Both the position numbers and the translations under genes were made by a program. The notes below the pieces were generated by a model. It was not told where the DNA came from and made no database searches. It was given only the letters and a program-made list of their open reading frames with translations. Below are positions 8,616 through 16,791 of a DNA stretch of 45,111 bases, in pieces. The number at the start of each line of letters is the position of its first letter. The first letter of the stretch is position 1. Origin of the DNA: Okeania sp. SIO3B5 (GTDB lineage: Bacteria; Cyanobacteriota; Cyanobacteriia; Cyanobacteriales; Microcoleaceae); contig NZ_JAAHHG010000030.1 in NCBI RefSeq assembly GCF_010692555.1, positions 1 to 45,111 of the forward strand. The letters are read 5' to 3'.

Positions 8616-9077
8616 TTGCCAGTGAAATTTTTCCAGACCAGAGAAAATACAGATAAAACCCAAATAGATTTAGAACAAAAAGAAGTTTCTCAGAACTTAC
8701 CTTTGCAAGTTAGTTCAGAAAAAGGTGAAATTTTACCCCCTACTAATTTTCAATCAGAACCACAAGAAACAAAGGTACAAAAAACAGGAGCATGGGCAGT
8801 ATTTGCTTCAACTTTTGTTACAATATTTTTAGCAGAAATTGGTGATAAAACTCAGCTTACTACTCTGTTAATGACTGCCGAATCTCAATCTCCTTGGATA
8901 GTATTTTTAGGTGCAGGTAGCGCATTAGTAACTACAAGTTTGTTAGGGGTTTTGTTGGGTCAATGGTTAGCCAGTCGCCTTTCTCCTAAAACTGTGGAAA
9001 GAGCAGCAGGAATTATTTTATTACTAATATCTTTAACTTTAGTAGTAGAGGTATTTTATGAATATTTGCCTGGTTAA
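8616..9077 (+). CDS. GDT1/UPF0016 (TMEM165) family half-transporter, first subunit
   Basis: A 153-residue membrane protein with three predicted spans and one copy of the family motif E-x-G-D-K-T (AEIGDKTQLTTLL, residues about 75-87). Full-length family members (Mnx in Synechocystis, PAM71 in plants) have two such halves and export Mn2+ or Ca2+ from the cytoplasm. Several cyanobacteria instead carry two half-size genes whose products are thought to pair (hemi-Mnx/Hmx proteins). A second half follows at 9546. The hydrophilic N-terminal extension of about 60 residues is unusual. The frame begins with TTG (8616); a GTG at 8622 is the alternative and no clear SD decides between them. Confidence 0.88.
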   Translation: MPVKFFQTRENTDKTQIDLEQKEVSQNLPLQVSSEKGEILPPTNFQSEPQETKVQKTGAWAVFASTFVTIFLAEIGDKTQLTTLLMTAESQSPWIVFLGAGSALVTTSLLGVLLGQWLASRLSPKTVERAAGIILLLISLTLVVEVFYEYLPG

Positions 9078-9545
9078 AAAATCAGAAATCAGGAGTCAGT
9101 TAGGGGGCTGTCTAATTGGCGACTTACAGGAGAAAAAATTAAGAATATAAAACTCAGAAGTCTTAAAGTAAATTATTCTCCTTCATCAGAAAAAAGGGAT
9201 ATCTATATCCTACTTATAAAATTAAATTCTGACTTCTTTCTTAATAAAAGCTTGACTTTATATAAATATTCTTCTTCCTACTCCCTATTTCCTCCTTCTT
9301 TATTTTTTCTTCCTTCTTACCGAATAATTAATAATTAATAATTACATAATTACATAATTACATAATTACATAATTATGGTTTAAAGCCTCCCCTTTTAAG
9401 GGGAAAAAAAAGAAAGAATATTTCCTTATATTCAATCAAGAGCGGTTTTAACCAGAGGTAATTATCAATTATCCATTATCAATTATCAATTAATGAATTC
9501 TTCCTTCTTACTTCTTACTTCTTACTTCTCACTTATTAACTAACT
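9078..9545. repeat. STRR-rich spacer inside the half-transporter pair
   Basis: 468 bp without a gene. It contains (TAATTAA)n at 9328-9345, an octamer array (ACATAATT)n at 9342-9375, a copy of the dispersed 'GCCTCCCCTTTTAAGGGG' repeat (9364-9500), TATCAATTA units and (TTCTTAC)n at 9507-9532. Two genes that should be co-expressed are thus separated by several different repeat families, apparently inserted or expanded one after the other. Confidence 0.8.
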
Positions 9546-9845
9546 ATGGATTGGCAACTTTTAGGTTTAAGTTTTATCGCAGTTTTTTTATCCGAATTAG
9601 GAGATAAAAGTCAATTAGCAGCGATCGCTCTTGGTGGATCTTCAAAATTTCCCCAGGCAGTGTTTTTTGGTACGGCAACTGCTCTATTATTAACTAGCTT
9701 TTTAGGGGTTTTAGTAGGGCAAGGAGTAGCAGAAATTTTACCAACAAATATAGTAAAGGTTACTGCTGCAATTGGATTTGCAATTATGGGTTTTCGTCTT
9801 TTATTCTCTGGTGAAGAGGAAGCGGAAGAATCTGAAAATAGTTAA
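9546..9845 (+). CDS. GDT1/UPF0016 (TMEM165) family half-transporter, second subunit
   Basis: A 99-residue membrane protein with three predicted spans and the motif SELGDKSQLAAIAL (residues about 17-30), the E-x-G-D-K-S/T signature of the family. The acidic tail (EEEAEESENS) is typical of the second half. With the product of 8616-9077 it would make up one complete transporter of the Mnx/PAM71 type, moving Mn2+ out of the cytoplasm, probably into the thylakoid lumen or periplasm. The 468-bp spacer full of repeats makes it unclear whether one transcript covers both. The start ATG at 9546 is well placed just before the first span. Confidence 0.88.
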   Translation: MDWQLLGLSFIAVFLSELGDKSQLAAIALGGSSKFPQAVFFGTATALLLTSFLGVLVGQGVAEILPTNIVKVTAAIGFAIMGFRLLFSGEEEAEESENS

Positions 9846-9914
9846 GTTTAAATATTGCTTTAACTAATATTTGAAATTGTCTATTTATCAACCCTATCCT
9901 CACAACTAAAACTC

Positions 9915-9944
9915 TGTAGGGGCGAATGGCCATTTCCCCCTACA
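9915..9944. repeat. intergenic palindrome (TGTAGGGG...CCCCTACA)
   Basis: A 30-nt hairpin with arms TGTAGGGG and CCCCTACA around the inner palindrome AATGGCCATT. This palindromic repeat is common between cyanobacterial genes. It lies between the convergent 3' ends of the second GDT1 half gene and the PEP-CTERM gene, where it could act as a bidirectional RNA end structure. Confidence 0.7.
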
Positions 9945-9999
9945 CATTGTATGAATATCCGGGGATTATATTATTTGGAAGCCAACGGATTTGATATAA

Positions 10000-10647
10000 T
10001 TAACTGCAACGTTGACGCTTATAACCAAATAAAGCCATAGCTCCTAAACCGAACATTCCCAATGTGCTTGTTGGTTCGGGAACTGATTCTGTTTCTGCTT
10101 TCAACTCTAGTTCTGCATAAGAAACAACTGCATCATCAAAGTACAACCAACGAATTGTATCAGTAACAGGATCTAATGAATTGATAATATCTTCGGAGGT
10201 AAAACCAAAGTCTAGCAAATCTATAGAAACTGTACCTGTAGTTCCCACTTCGGGGATACCAGGAATGTCAGATATATTAACAAATTGTGTAAGAGAAATT
10301 CCAGTAAAATCTGTTGTAAATGCAGTAATACCAGGAGAGATAGTCAAAGTTAGAAGAGCTGATTCTAGAGGGCTAGAAGTTGGAAAAAACTCTAGATTAC
10401 TGTCACTTGAGAAATCAAATAACCAGTCTGTTCTTTCATCATCTCCATCACCTGTAGGCTGACCAGGGATAGAATTTCGGATCAGAAAGTCTCCATTCTG
10501 TAGATCTCCTCCAACAATAGGAGTTGGGTTAGAAGAACCAGTAGCAGTAGCTTTGATAGAAATAGCAACCGCTTCTTTGGGAACCCATAAAGTCAGGGTT
10601 GTCAAAATAGCGAGAAACGGTATGGATGAATGATTTTTTATGAACAT
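10000..10647 (-). CDS. PEP-CTERM sorted exported protein
   Basis: A 215-residue secreted protein. It has an N-terminal signal peptide (residues about 9-28, ending VAIS) and a C-terminal PEP-CTERM sorting signal: VPEPTSTLG, a hydrophobic span GMFGLGAMALFGY and a basic tail KRQR. These proteins are exported and processed by an exosortase, often in bacteria that make exopolysaccharide. The body (residues 30-185) is rich in Thr, Ser and Asp, has no Cys, and looks like an extracellular beta-sandwich; its ligand is unknown. No exosortase is present in the window. It stands alone between the GDT1 gene (convergent) and the Uma2 gene (divergent). Confidence 0.9.
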   Translation of the reverse strand: MFIKNHSSIPFLAILTTLTLWVPKEAVAISIKATATGSSNPTPIVGGDLQNGDFLIRNSIPGQPTGDGDDERTDWLFDFSSDSNLEFFPTSSPLESALLTLTISPGITAFTTDFTGISLTQFVNISDIPGIPEVGTTGTVSIDLLDFGFTSEDIINSLDPVTDTIRWLYFDDAVVSYAELELKAETESVPEPTSTLGMFGLGAMALFGYKRQRCS

Positions 10648-10773
10648 ATCTTTAAAATCTCCTCAATAAGAAAAGTAATACTTTGTCTGGCTCAATTTTA
10701 AAATTTTACCATAAACTTTTGATAGATATAATGAATGGAATCAAGAAAAAATCCCCATTGAGGTAAAATAATT

Positions 10774-11337
10774 ATGTTAATCTCTACTAATTCACCAAAA
10801 CAAATTACTCTCGAAGAATTTTTACAATTGCCAGAAACAAAACCAGAAAGCGAATATATTAACAATAAAATTTATCAAAAACCAATGGCACAAGGAGAGC
10901 ATAGCGCAATTCAAGTTTGTCTCTCATCAGCTATTAGTCAAGCAGGTGAACCACAAAAGTTAGCAATGGCATTGCCAGAATTAAGATGTACTTTTAACGG
11001 ATGTTCCATAGTTCCAGATGTTTCAGTTTTTCCATGGCAACGTATTCCGAGAAAACCCAATGGTAGAATCGAGAATAGATTTGAAATAGCACCAGATTGG
11101 ATAATAGAAATTCTCTCGCCAGACCAAAGTTCTAATCAATTAATTAATAAAATTATTTTCTGTCTAAATAATGGCACTCAGCTTGGTTGGTTAATAGATT
11201 CTGAAGATGAATCTGTAGTGATTTTTCAACCTAACCAGCAACCAGAAGTTAGATATGATTCTGATAATTTACCTATCCTCAATTTATTAACAGATTGGCA
11301 ATTATCTGTTGCAGATTTATTTGCTTGGTTATATTAG
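10774..11337 (+). CDS. Uma2-family (DUF820) putative restriction-like endonuclease
   Basis: A 187-residue protein of the Uma2 family, which has a PD-(D/E)XK-type fold and is greatly expanded in cyanobacteria; no cellular role is firmly established. Visible family features are ITLEEFLQLPETKPESEYIN (residues 11-30), the central SIVPDVSVF (Asp82), WIIEILSPDQS (about 109-119) and a C-terminal WQLSVADLFAWL. It is monocistronic and divergent from the PEP-CTERM gene. A 27-residue N-terminal fragment of another Uma2 gene occurs at 32410-32499. Its stop is followed by dense STRR arrays. Confidence 0.88.
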   Translation: MLISTNSPKQITLEEFLQLPETKPESEYINNKIYQKPMAQGEHSAIQVCLSSAISQAGEPQKLAMALPELRCTFNGCSIVPDVSVFPWQRIPRKPNGRIENRFEIAPDWIIEILSPDQSSNQLINKIIFCLNNGTQLGWLIDSEDESVVIFQPNQQPEVRYDSDNLPILNLLTDWQLSVADLFAWLY

Positions 11338-11789
11338 ATTTATGAAGGAAGAAGGAATTTAGAAGTCAAAAGTCAAAAGTCAAAAGTCAAAAGTGAAGAA
11401 TAAGTAACAAGTCAAAAGTCAAAAGTCAAAAGTGAAGAATAAGTAACAAGTCAAAAGTAAGGAAGAAGGAAGCAGGAAGAAGGAAAAATATTGTTTTGTC
11501 TGAGTATGCTACTAGCGAGCAAGATGCTCGCACTACGGAGATTTGAATATTAATATTTGTAGCTCAATATACTTGGAATCTACTTTAGACATTTCTAATA
11601 ATAAAGAATAAAATCAATTATCGTACATAAATTATTAATTATTTCCCGAAAAGTTGTGGTTGAAAGTCTCCCCTTGTAAGGGGATAATAAAGAAAACTTT
11701 TCATGTTCGTCAATCCTATCCGTTTTCAAGGAGAGGTAATTATTAATTATTAATTATTAATTGTTGAACCCTACTCCCTCTACCTCTTA
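11338..11789. repeat. STRR arrays plus two dispersed palindromic repeats
   Basis: 452 bp without a gene. It contains (AGTCAAA)n in two blocks separated by a 44-bp direct repeat (11362-11455), (GAAGAAG)n units, the common cyanobacterial palindrome TAGCGAGC-aagat-GCTCGCACTA at 11513-11535, and a full copy of the dispersed repeat 'CTCCCCTTGTAAGGGG ... ATCCTATCCG' with a TAATTAT array (11641-11766). The array ends a few bases from the stop of the next gene. Confidence 0.8.
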
Positions 11790-12386
11790 CTAACTAACAA
11801 AACTGGTTAATATTCCCAAAATCTTCGGTAAGTTTTTGATAGAATATTCTTCTAAATCTATGATTATTGTTTGAGCTTCTAACTCTAGAAATTGCCAAGC
11901 TGTTCCCGTGGTAATAGCTCCATAAATTTTGCTAACTTCATTGCCTTTATTTTGATTAAAAATCTGGGCAGCAACCATTTCGGCAATACATTGACCAAAG
12001 CCAGATTTAATATTATCATTCTTAGCCTCTACAAGAGTAACTATTGGTGCTTGAATTATCGTTTGTAATGTGGAACGACTAATAATAAAATCACAAAAAC
12101 CATTTAATCCTAGCTCTGGGTTAACATTAAATTCGATGCCAGAAAATAAGCCTATTTGATTATTAGATATTTTTTTTACTTCTGCTAATACTGGAGCAAT
12201 AATAAATTCTGAACGAGCTTTTTCTGAAGCGATCGCCACTGCTAATGGTAGATAATATTCTAAAGCTTCTTGAAGAAATTTACTGGGAATAACATCTGGT
12301 AATTTATTAAATTTACCAAAATTTTCGACCAGTTGAAGATTAAAATTAGTGAGAACTTCCTCTAAGGTAAATTTACTGTAAGGCAT
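11790..12386 (-). CDS. hypothetical protein with PD-(D/E)XK nuclease-like core
   Basis: A 198-residue protein with no signal or membrane segment. It contains a plausible PD-(D/E)XK active site: Asp99 in GFCDFII, Glu120 and Lys122 in LVEAKND, and Gln132 in the following helix (FGQCIAEMVAAQ), with the spacing seen in restriction-like nucleases. Homologues of this general type are common as solitary genes in cyanobacteria, with unknown role. It is not next to any methylase or helicase. The start ATG at 12384-12386 fits. I infer a nuclease fold from the motif only; activity is not shown. Confidence 0.7.
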   Translation of the reverse strand: MPYSKFTLEEVLTNFNLQLVENFGKFNKLPDVIPSKFLQEALEYYLPLAVAIASEKARSEFIIAPVLAEVKKISNNQIGLFSGIEFNVNPELGLNGFCDFIISRSTLQTIIQAPIVTLVEAKNDNIKSGFGQCIAEMVAAQIFNQNKGNEVSKIYGAITTGTAWQFLELEAQTIIIDLEEYSIKNLPKILGILTSFVS

Positions 12387-12546
12387 GAGTTTCTTTAGAG
12401 GTTATTTCAGTTATCAGTTAGTCAGTTATCAGTACCTCTGTTATAAGTAAAGTTCTAGATTTTAGGGAATAGGAAGCAATAAAAATATATGTTGTCTTTT
12501 AAGAGTGTAGGGTGGGCAAATATTAACTTAATTAAGATTAATTTTA

Positions 12547-12588
12547 GAGGATATCTGAAAAGTTTTTTGATACTGAATTTTGCCCCCC
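12547..12588 (+). repeat. 42-bp inverted repeat, left copy
   Basis: From GAGGATATCTGAAAAG through TGAATTTTGCCCCCC. Its reverse complement occurs at 14613-14654 with one mismatch in 42. The two copies enclose the small membrane protein gene 12748-13251 and the repeat field to 14570. The CCCCCC end runs into the CCCCCTAAATCCCCC-type palindromes common in this window. Confidence 0.9.
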
Positions 12589-12747
12589 GATCAAGCCAAA
12601 TTTGGGGGGGACAATAGTCAATTTGCTTCTAAAAGTCCCCCAATTTTGGGGGATGCGCGGGGGCTTGGATGTAGCAAATGGGACTTCTCAGACAACCTCT
12701 TATCTCAACCAAAATTCACCCATCTTACTTTTTTCACCTACAACTTA

Positions 12748-13251
12748 TTAGTTTTTTTGTTGATAACACCAACCGAGTAAAGTACCGCCAACAACTAATT
12801 TAATTACTTCTAATAACCAGTAACCGCCGTGCATTTGATTCATGGTAACAGGAAGTTCTTTCACTGACTCAAACAGATTTAGATTTATACCCAAAGCACT
12901 CATTTGAGGTGTTAAACCATAAGTATCAATTAGAGCGATCGCCAACAATGCTATAGAAAAAATAATTGCTGTTTTAGTATTTTTAATTAAATTATTTGGC
13001 GTAGCACTTAATACTAATAAACCTGTTAAACCCAAGCTTGCACAAATTAGTTCAACTCGATTAAATAAGGAAAACATTATTGAGCCTGCTGCTGTAAAAT
13101 CTGATGTATTCATCATGCCAGAAGCATACATACTAGGCATAATTACCCCATCTAAAATTATGCAGGCGCTTAACCAGAAACCTAAAGTTAAACAAACTAT
13201 TGTTTGCCAACGTTTTTGATTAGATTCCAGATTTGGAGAAATAGTTGCCAT
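12748..13251 (-). CDS. four-span membrane protein, DUF4149-like
   Basis: A 167-residue protein with four hydrophobic spans (about residues 16-36, 58-80, 93-112 and 143-162). The first, GFWLSACIILDGVIMPSMY, resembles the DUF4149/TMEM205-like family found in cyanobacteria, whose function is unknown. No charged residues suggest a transport channel and no enzymatic motif is visible. The gene lies alone between two 42-bp inverted repeats. Its 3' end overlaps repeat-derived sequence, so the last residues may be variable between strains. Confidence 0.7.
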   Translation of the reverse strand: MATISPNLESNQKRWQTIVCLTLGFWLSACIILDGVIMPSMYASGMMNTSDFTAAGSIMFSLFNRVELICASLGLTGLLVLSATPNNLIKNTKTAIIFSIALLAIALIDTYGLTPQMSALGINLNLFESVKELPVTMNQMHGGYWLLEVIKLVVGGTLLGWCYQQKN

Positions 13252-13625
13252 ATATTTTTACCTATTTAGATTTATATCTGGTGAGTTACCTTACAGTTTA
13301 ACTAAAATTTGCCTCAATTAGTATTAAGTATTTTTACAATTTGATAAGGAAATACAAATTTGAGCTAATAATCTTCAGTTATGGCAAATTTTGATTCTAA
13401 GCATATAGCAATATGATTTGAGTTGTGAGATATTGAAAACTTTTAGGGAATAGGGAATAGGGAATAGGGAATAGAGAAGAAGAAAAAAACGTATCATATG
13501 AATATAATAATTGCTATATTCTATACTTTAATTGCTATATTCTATACTTTTAAGGAACATCTCAATTCTCACGACTGATTCCTGATTGCTATATAAAAGT
13601 TAAAACATTTCTATACTGACCTAAT

Positions 13626-13660
13626 GTAAGCATTTCCTACGGAATGCTGCGCAAACAGCT
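13626..13660 (+). repeat. solitary terminus of the GTAAGCATTTCCT element
   Basis: GTAAGCATTTCCTACGGAAT followed by GCTGCGCAAACAGC is the terminal inverted repeat of the MITE family at 16476 and 36655, here without a matching second end. The adjoining 13670-13703 carries the CCTCCGGAGG palindrome also seen at 6493-6522. Confidence 0.75.
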
Positions 13661-13685
13661 ATTAGCATTCAGCTAGCCTCCTCCG

Positions 13686-13976
13686 GAGGAACTACGTTAA
13701 CAGCTATTAGTAATTATTTATTACTTCTAAGGTTTAGAAAGAAGGCTTTAACAGTAATTTTTATTATGTCTCAATTTCTCAATTCCCAAGCCCCCTAAAT
13801 CCCCCAATTTTGGGGGACTTTTAGAGGAACTACGTTAACAGCTATTAGTAATTATTCATTACTTCTAAGGTTTAGAAAGAAGACTTTAACAGTAATTTTT
13901 ATTATGTCTCAATTTCTCAATTATTTTGACCTTACCCAAGCCCCCTAAATCCCCCAATCTTGGGGGACTTTTAGAA
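13686..13976. repeat. 138-bp tandem duplication with CCCCCAATTTTGGGGG palindrome
   Basis: GAGGAACTACGTTAACAGC starts at 13686 and again at 13824. Each unit runs through a shared AT-rich stretch into AAGCCCCCTAAATCCCCC and its hairpin partner GGGGGACTTTTAGA. The second unit has an 11-bp insertion (TTTTGACCTTA). The two units are nearly identical, so the duplication is recent. Confidence 0.85.
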
Positions 13977-14007
13977 GCAAATTGACTCTTATTAGCCCCA
14001 AAGTTGC

Positions 14008-14178
14008 TATGCTTTATAAACATCTTTCTTAACATAAAACGTAGACATTATAGACAAATTATGTTCAAGATTTTAAAAGCCTTTTTCTAGAGATAAAATG
14101 TATTTAAAAGTAAATTAATTTTGATTAATTAAATAGTTTTACTTAGACGCTATGACTATTTCTCCCTTCTCCCCTGCT
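14008..14178 (+). repeat. dispersed ~170-bp repeat, copy 1
   Basis: Shares GCTTTA..ACATCTTTCTTAACATAAA at its left, TAGTTTTACTTAG then CTATGA at its right, and TTCTCCCCTGCTC at its end with 44083-44258; the middle has diverged. Both copies end at the edge of, or in, a pyrimidine-rich run, here the octamer array. No ORF is present. Confidence 0.6.
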
Positions 14179-14570
14179 CTCCGTGTCCCCGTGTCTCCGC
14201 GTCTCCGCGTCTCCGCGTCTCCGTGTCCCCGTGTCTCCGTGTCTCCGCGTCCCCGTGTCTCCGCGTCTCCGCGTCTCCGCGTCTCCGTGTCCCCGTGTCT
14301 CCGTGTCTCCGCGTCTCCGCGTCTCCGCGTCTCCGTGTCCCCGTGTCTCCGTGTCCCCGTGTCTCCGCGTCTCCGCGTCTCCGCGTCTCCGTGTCCCCGT
14401 GTCTCCGTGTCCCCGTGTCTCCGCGTCTCCGCGTCTCCGCGTCTCCGCGTCTCCGCGTCTCCGTGTCTCCGTGTCCCCGTGTCCCCGTGTCCCCGTGTCC
14501 CCGTGTCCCCGTGTCCCCGTGTCCCCGTGTCCCCGCGTCCCAGCGTCCCCGCGTCTCCGTGTCCCCGTAT
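14179..14570. repeat. octamer tandem array (CGYGTCYC)n with higher-order structure
   Basis: About 49 units of an 8-bp repeat in four versions: A GTGTCCCC, B GTGTCTCC, C GCGTCTCC, D GCGTCCCC. They follow a higher-order pattern, A-B(-B or -A-B)-C-C-C, repeated about five times, and finish in a run of A units. All six frames are open only because of the repeat (Arg-Val-Ser or Asp-Thr-Gly type polypeptides); these are not genes. Composition (very GC-rich, strand-asymmetric) is unlike the surrounding AT-rich DNA. Confidence 0.95.
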
Positions 14571-14612
14571 CTGAGGAGTTCCTTATAAGGGATAGCCAAA
14601 GTTGGGGGGCTA

Positions 14613-14654
14613 GGGGGGCAAAATTCGGTATCAAAAAACTTTTCAGATATCCTC
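14613..14654 (-). repeat. 42-bp inverted repeat, right copy
   Basis: Reverse complement of 12547-12588 with a single mismatch. It lies 12 bp from the stop of the symporter gene. A shorter relative (GGGGGGCTAGGGGGGCAAAA) is at about 24203-24225. Confidence 0.9.
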
Positions 14655-14665
14655 TTAGCTTAAGT

Positions 14666-16447
14666 CTATATTTTATCTAAATACTTAAACCAAGTAAAAT
14701 ACAATCCAATCGACAATAAAATAAATATTAATAATAAAATACCAAAATTATCCCACTGCTTCATCATCAACATAATTCCCATCAAAAATAAAACCAACTG
14801 CCAAGGAACAGCAATCAAAACTGCCACAACATCTCGTCGATTTTCTGCCTGAATTTTTGCCTGAATATTAGTTGGTAAATTTTTCCTCACTACTCCCCAA
14901 AAACCAAAAGGTCTGGTCACTCGATAAAAATTATTAATCGTTTCTAAGTTAGTTGCTGGAGTTAAAAATGTCCCCAAAATACATCCTAAAAAAGAACAAA
15001 TACTTGGCACTAAAAATAAAATATATTCCTGAATTTGAGAATTATTTACCACAGGTAAAATTACCCCTTTTGTCAAAATAGCAGCAACTAAACCCGCTCC
15101 AGTACCAATGGCAAACCCATAACCATTAAATCTCCACCAATACCATCTCAATACTAAAGGAATAAACAACCCAGTTCCTAAGCCTAAAGTTAGCCATCCC
15201 CAGATATCATTAATATTCGTAATATTAAAACTAAAAATTAACCCTAAACCAACAATAACAATAGACGCTAAACGACCTTGGGTAAGTAATTTTTGATTAG
15301 AAGCTTCAGGTTGAAGGTAAGCTTGATAAATATCCTTAACCCAATATGCAGCACTAGAATTAATAATAGAATCAAAAGTTGACATTGCTGCTGCAATAAA
15401 ACAAGCAATTAATAAACCTTTAATTCCTACAGGAATATATTCAGCAATTACAGTAGGTAAAACTAATTCAGGGTCAGAAATTACCTGATTTTTCAGACCA
15501 TAATCTATTCCTAATACTGCAAAAGCAGTAACCATAGGCCATCGAAATGATAATAAAAAAATCCAGAATAAAGAAAGTAACCCAGCCTCACGATCGCTCT
15601 TCGCAGCAAAGTAACGTTGAGCTACATAACCACCCCCACCAGCAGCACCTTCGAGAAATACTTTAAAAGTATAAAATAACATTACTCCACCAAACAAATT
15701 AAAAATACTATAATCCCCTGGCAAATCAATAGTTATTGGTGGAGTAATACTACTCCATTCTGCCAAATTCCATTGCTGTAATTGTTCCGTACCAGGAATA
15801 GAAATTGAAAAAGTTTCTGGTAAATTTACAGTTTGAAAAGCTATAAAACAGATATATAAAATTGCTACAAAAATCAATATTCCTTGAAAAATATCTGTCA
15901 AAACTACTCCATAAAAACCACTAACAGCAGTATAAATTAAAGCCAATAAAATCAGTAAAACTCCAGCAATTCCATCATCAATACCAAAAAAATCTCCTAA
16001 AAATTTCCCACCTCCAACAGCAAAATAACTAATAGAAGCAATAGCAAAAATAATATTAGCAACTGCACTAATAATTCTGGCAATATTTCCTTCTCGATCT
16101 GTACCAAAACGTAACTGCATCCATTCAGCAACAGTCATTACTTGAGCGCGACGATTCCACTTTCCAATAAATGTCATTAAACACCCTAAATATAATACTA
16201 TTCCACCCCTAATTTCAATAAAAAATCCCTTAGTTCCCAAAGCATAAACTAAAGCAGTTAATATCATAGTACCGGCAAGATCAGTATTAGAAGCCATACC
16301 AGAAGCACCCAAAACCCACCAAGGTAAATTCCGATTTCCGAGAAAGTAAGACTCTATTCCTGCAGAAGCTTTTCTTTGTAGAAAAAAACCAAAAACTAGA
16401 ATAAATACTAAGTAAATTATTACAATTATATAATCAATTATTTCCAT
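14666..16447 (-). CDS. sodium:solute symporter (SSS family)
   Basis: A 593-residue integral membrane protein with about 13-14 spans. Features of the SSS/LeuT-fold family are visible: an N-terminal IIVIIYLVFILVFGFFLQRK, SYFLGNRNLPWWVLGASGMA near residues 33-52 (the conserved GNR.LPWW..G.S..A), and the sodium-site region GLLIACFIAAAMSTFDSIIN around residues 344-363. Such proteins couple Na+ influx to uptake of sugars, amino acids or other small solutes; the substrate cannot be read from sequence. It is monocistronic. Upstream (16476-16680) a MITE lies 28 bp from the start codon and may have displaced or supplied promoter sequence. Confidence 0.92.
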   Translation of the reverse strand: MEIIDYIIVIIYLVFILVFGFFLQRKASAGIESYFLGNRNLPWWVLGASGMASNTDLAGTMILTALVYALGTKGFFIEIRGGIVLYLGCLMTFIGKWNRRAQVMTVAEWMQLRFGTDREGNIARIISAVANIIFAIASISYFAVGGGKFLGDFFGIDDGIAGVLLILLALIYTAVSGFYGVVLTDIFQGILIFVAILYICFIAFQTVNLPETFSISIPGTEQLQQWNLAEWSSITPPITIDLPGDYSIFNLFGGVMLFYTFKVFLEGAAGGGGYVAQRYFAAKSDREAGLLSLFWIFLLSFRWPMVTAFAVLGIDYGLKNQVISDPELVLPTVIAEYIPVGIKGLLIACFIAAAMSTFDSIINSSAAYWVKDIYQAYLQPEASNQKLLTQGRLASIVIVGLGLIFSFNITNINDIWGWLTLGLGTGLFIPLVLRWYWWRFNGYGFAIGTGAGLVAAILTKGVILPVVNNSQIQEYILFLVPSICSFLGCILGTFLTPATNLETINNFYRVTRPFGFWGVVRKNLPTNIQAKIQAENRRDVVAVLIAVPWQLVLFLMGIMLMMKQWDNFGILLLIFILLSIGLYFTWFKYLDKI

Positions 16448-16475
16448 AAAAATTAATCTCTACATCAATTATCAT

Positions 16476-16680
16476 GTAAGCATTCAGCCGTCAGCCATCA
16501 GCTATCAGCTATTGCTTTTAGTTTAGGATAAAAGCTTTATTAGTTGTCTTACTGCAAAAGTTGCCTCCCTTGCCTTTAAACTCAGTTGTTAATTTAAACA
16601 CTATCTTTAAGGAGATACTATTGTTGCTGATAGCTGACAGCTAATAGCTGTTTGCGCAGCATTCCGTAGAAAATTCTTAC
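16476..16680. mobile_element. MITE with 8-bp target duplication ATTATCAT (copy A)
   Basis: Starts GTAAGCATTC, ends with the inverted terminus GCTGTTTGCGCAGCATTCCG ... TTAC. It is flanked by ATTATCAT on both sides (16468-16475 and 16681-16688), a perfect 8-bp duplication. The body aligns with 36655-36906 (shared AAAGCTTTATTA, TTGTCTTACT, CAGTTGTTAATTTAAACACTATC). The left terminus has lost about 25 bp of the inverted repeat. Between symporter and recQ promoters; no ORF. Confidence 0.9.
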
Positions 16681-16791
16681 ATTATCATCAATTATGTTAT
16701 ACCATTTATCAAAAGTTTTACTACATTTATTTTGGAGTAGGGAGTAGGGTTTAAAGGCATAAGATATTTCGTATTCAGCAAACCCTAATTA

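Noticed and set aside
12580-12780. A 66-codon ORF downstream of the DUF4149-like gene
   Set aside because: It translates the CCCCCAATTTTGGGGG palindromes and then the opposite strand of a real gene's end.
14143-14680. Overlapping long ORFs on both strands through the octamer array
   Set aside because: An 8-bp repeat with no stop in any frame gives open frames automatically; the predicted proteins are simple Arg-Val-Ser or Asp-Thr-Gly-type repeats with no start signals.
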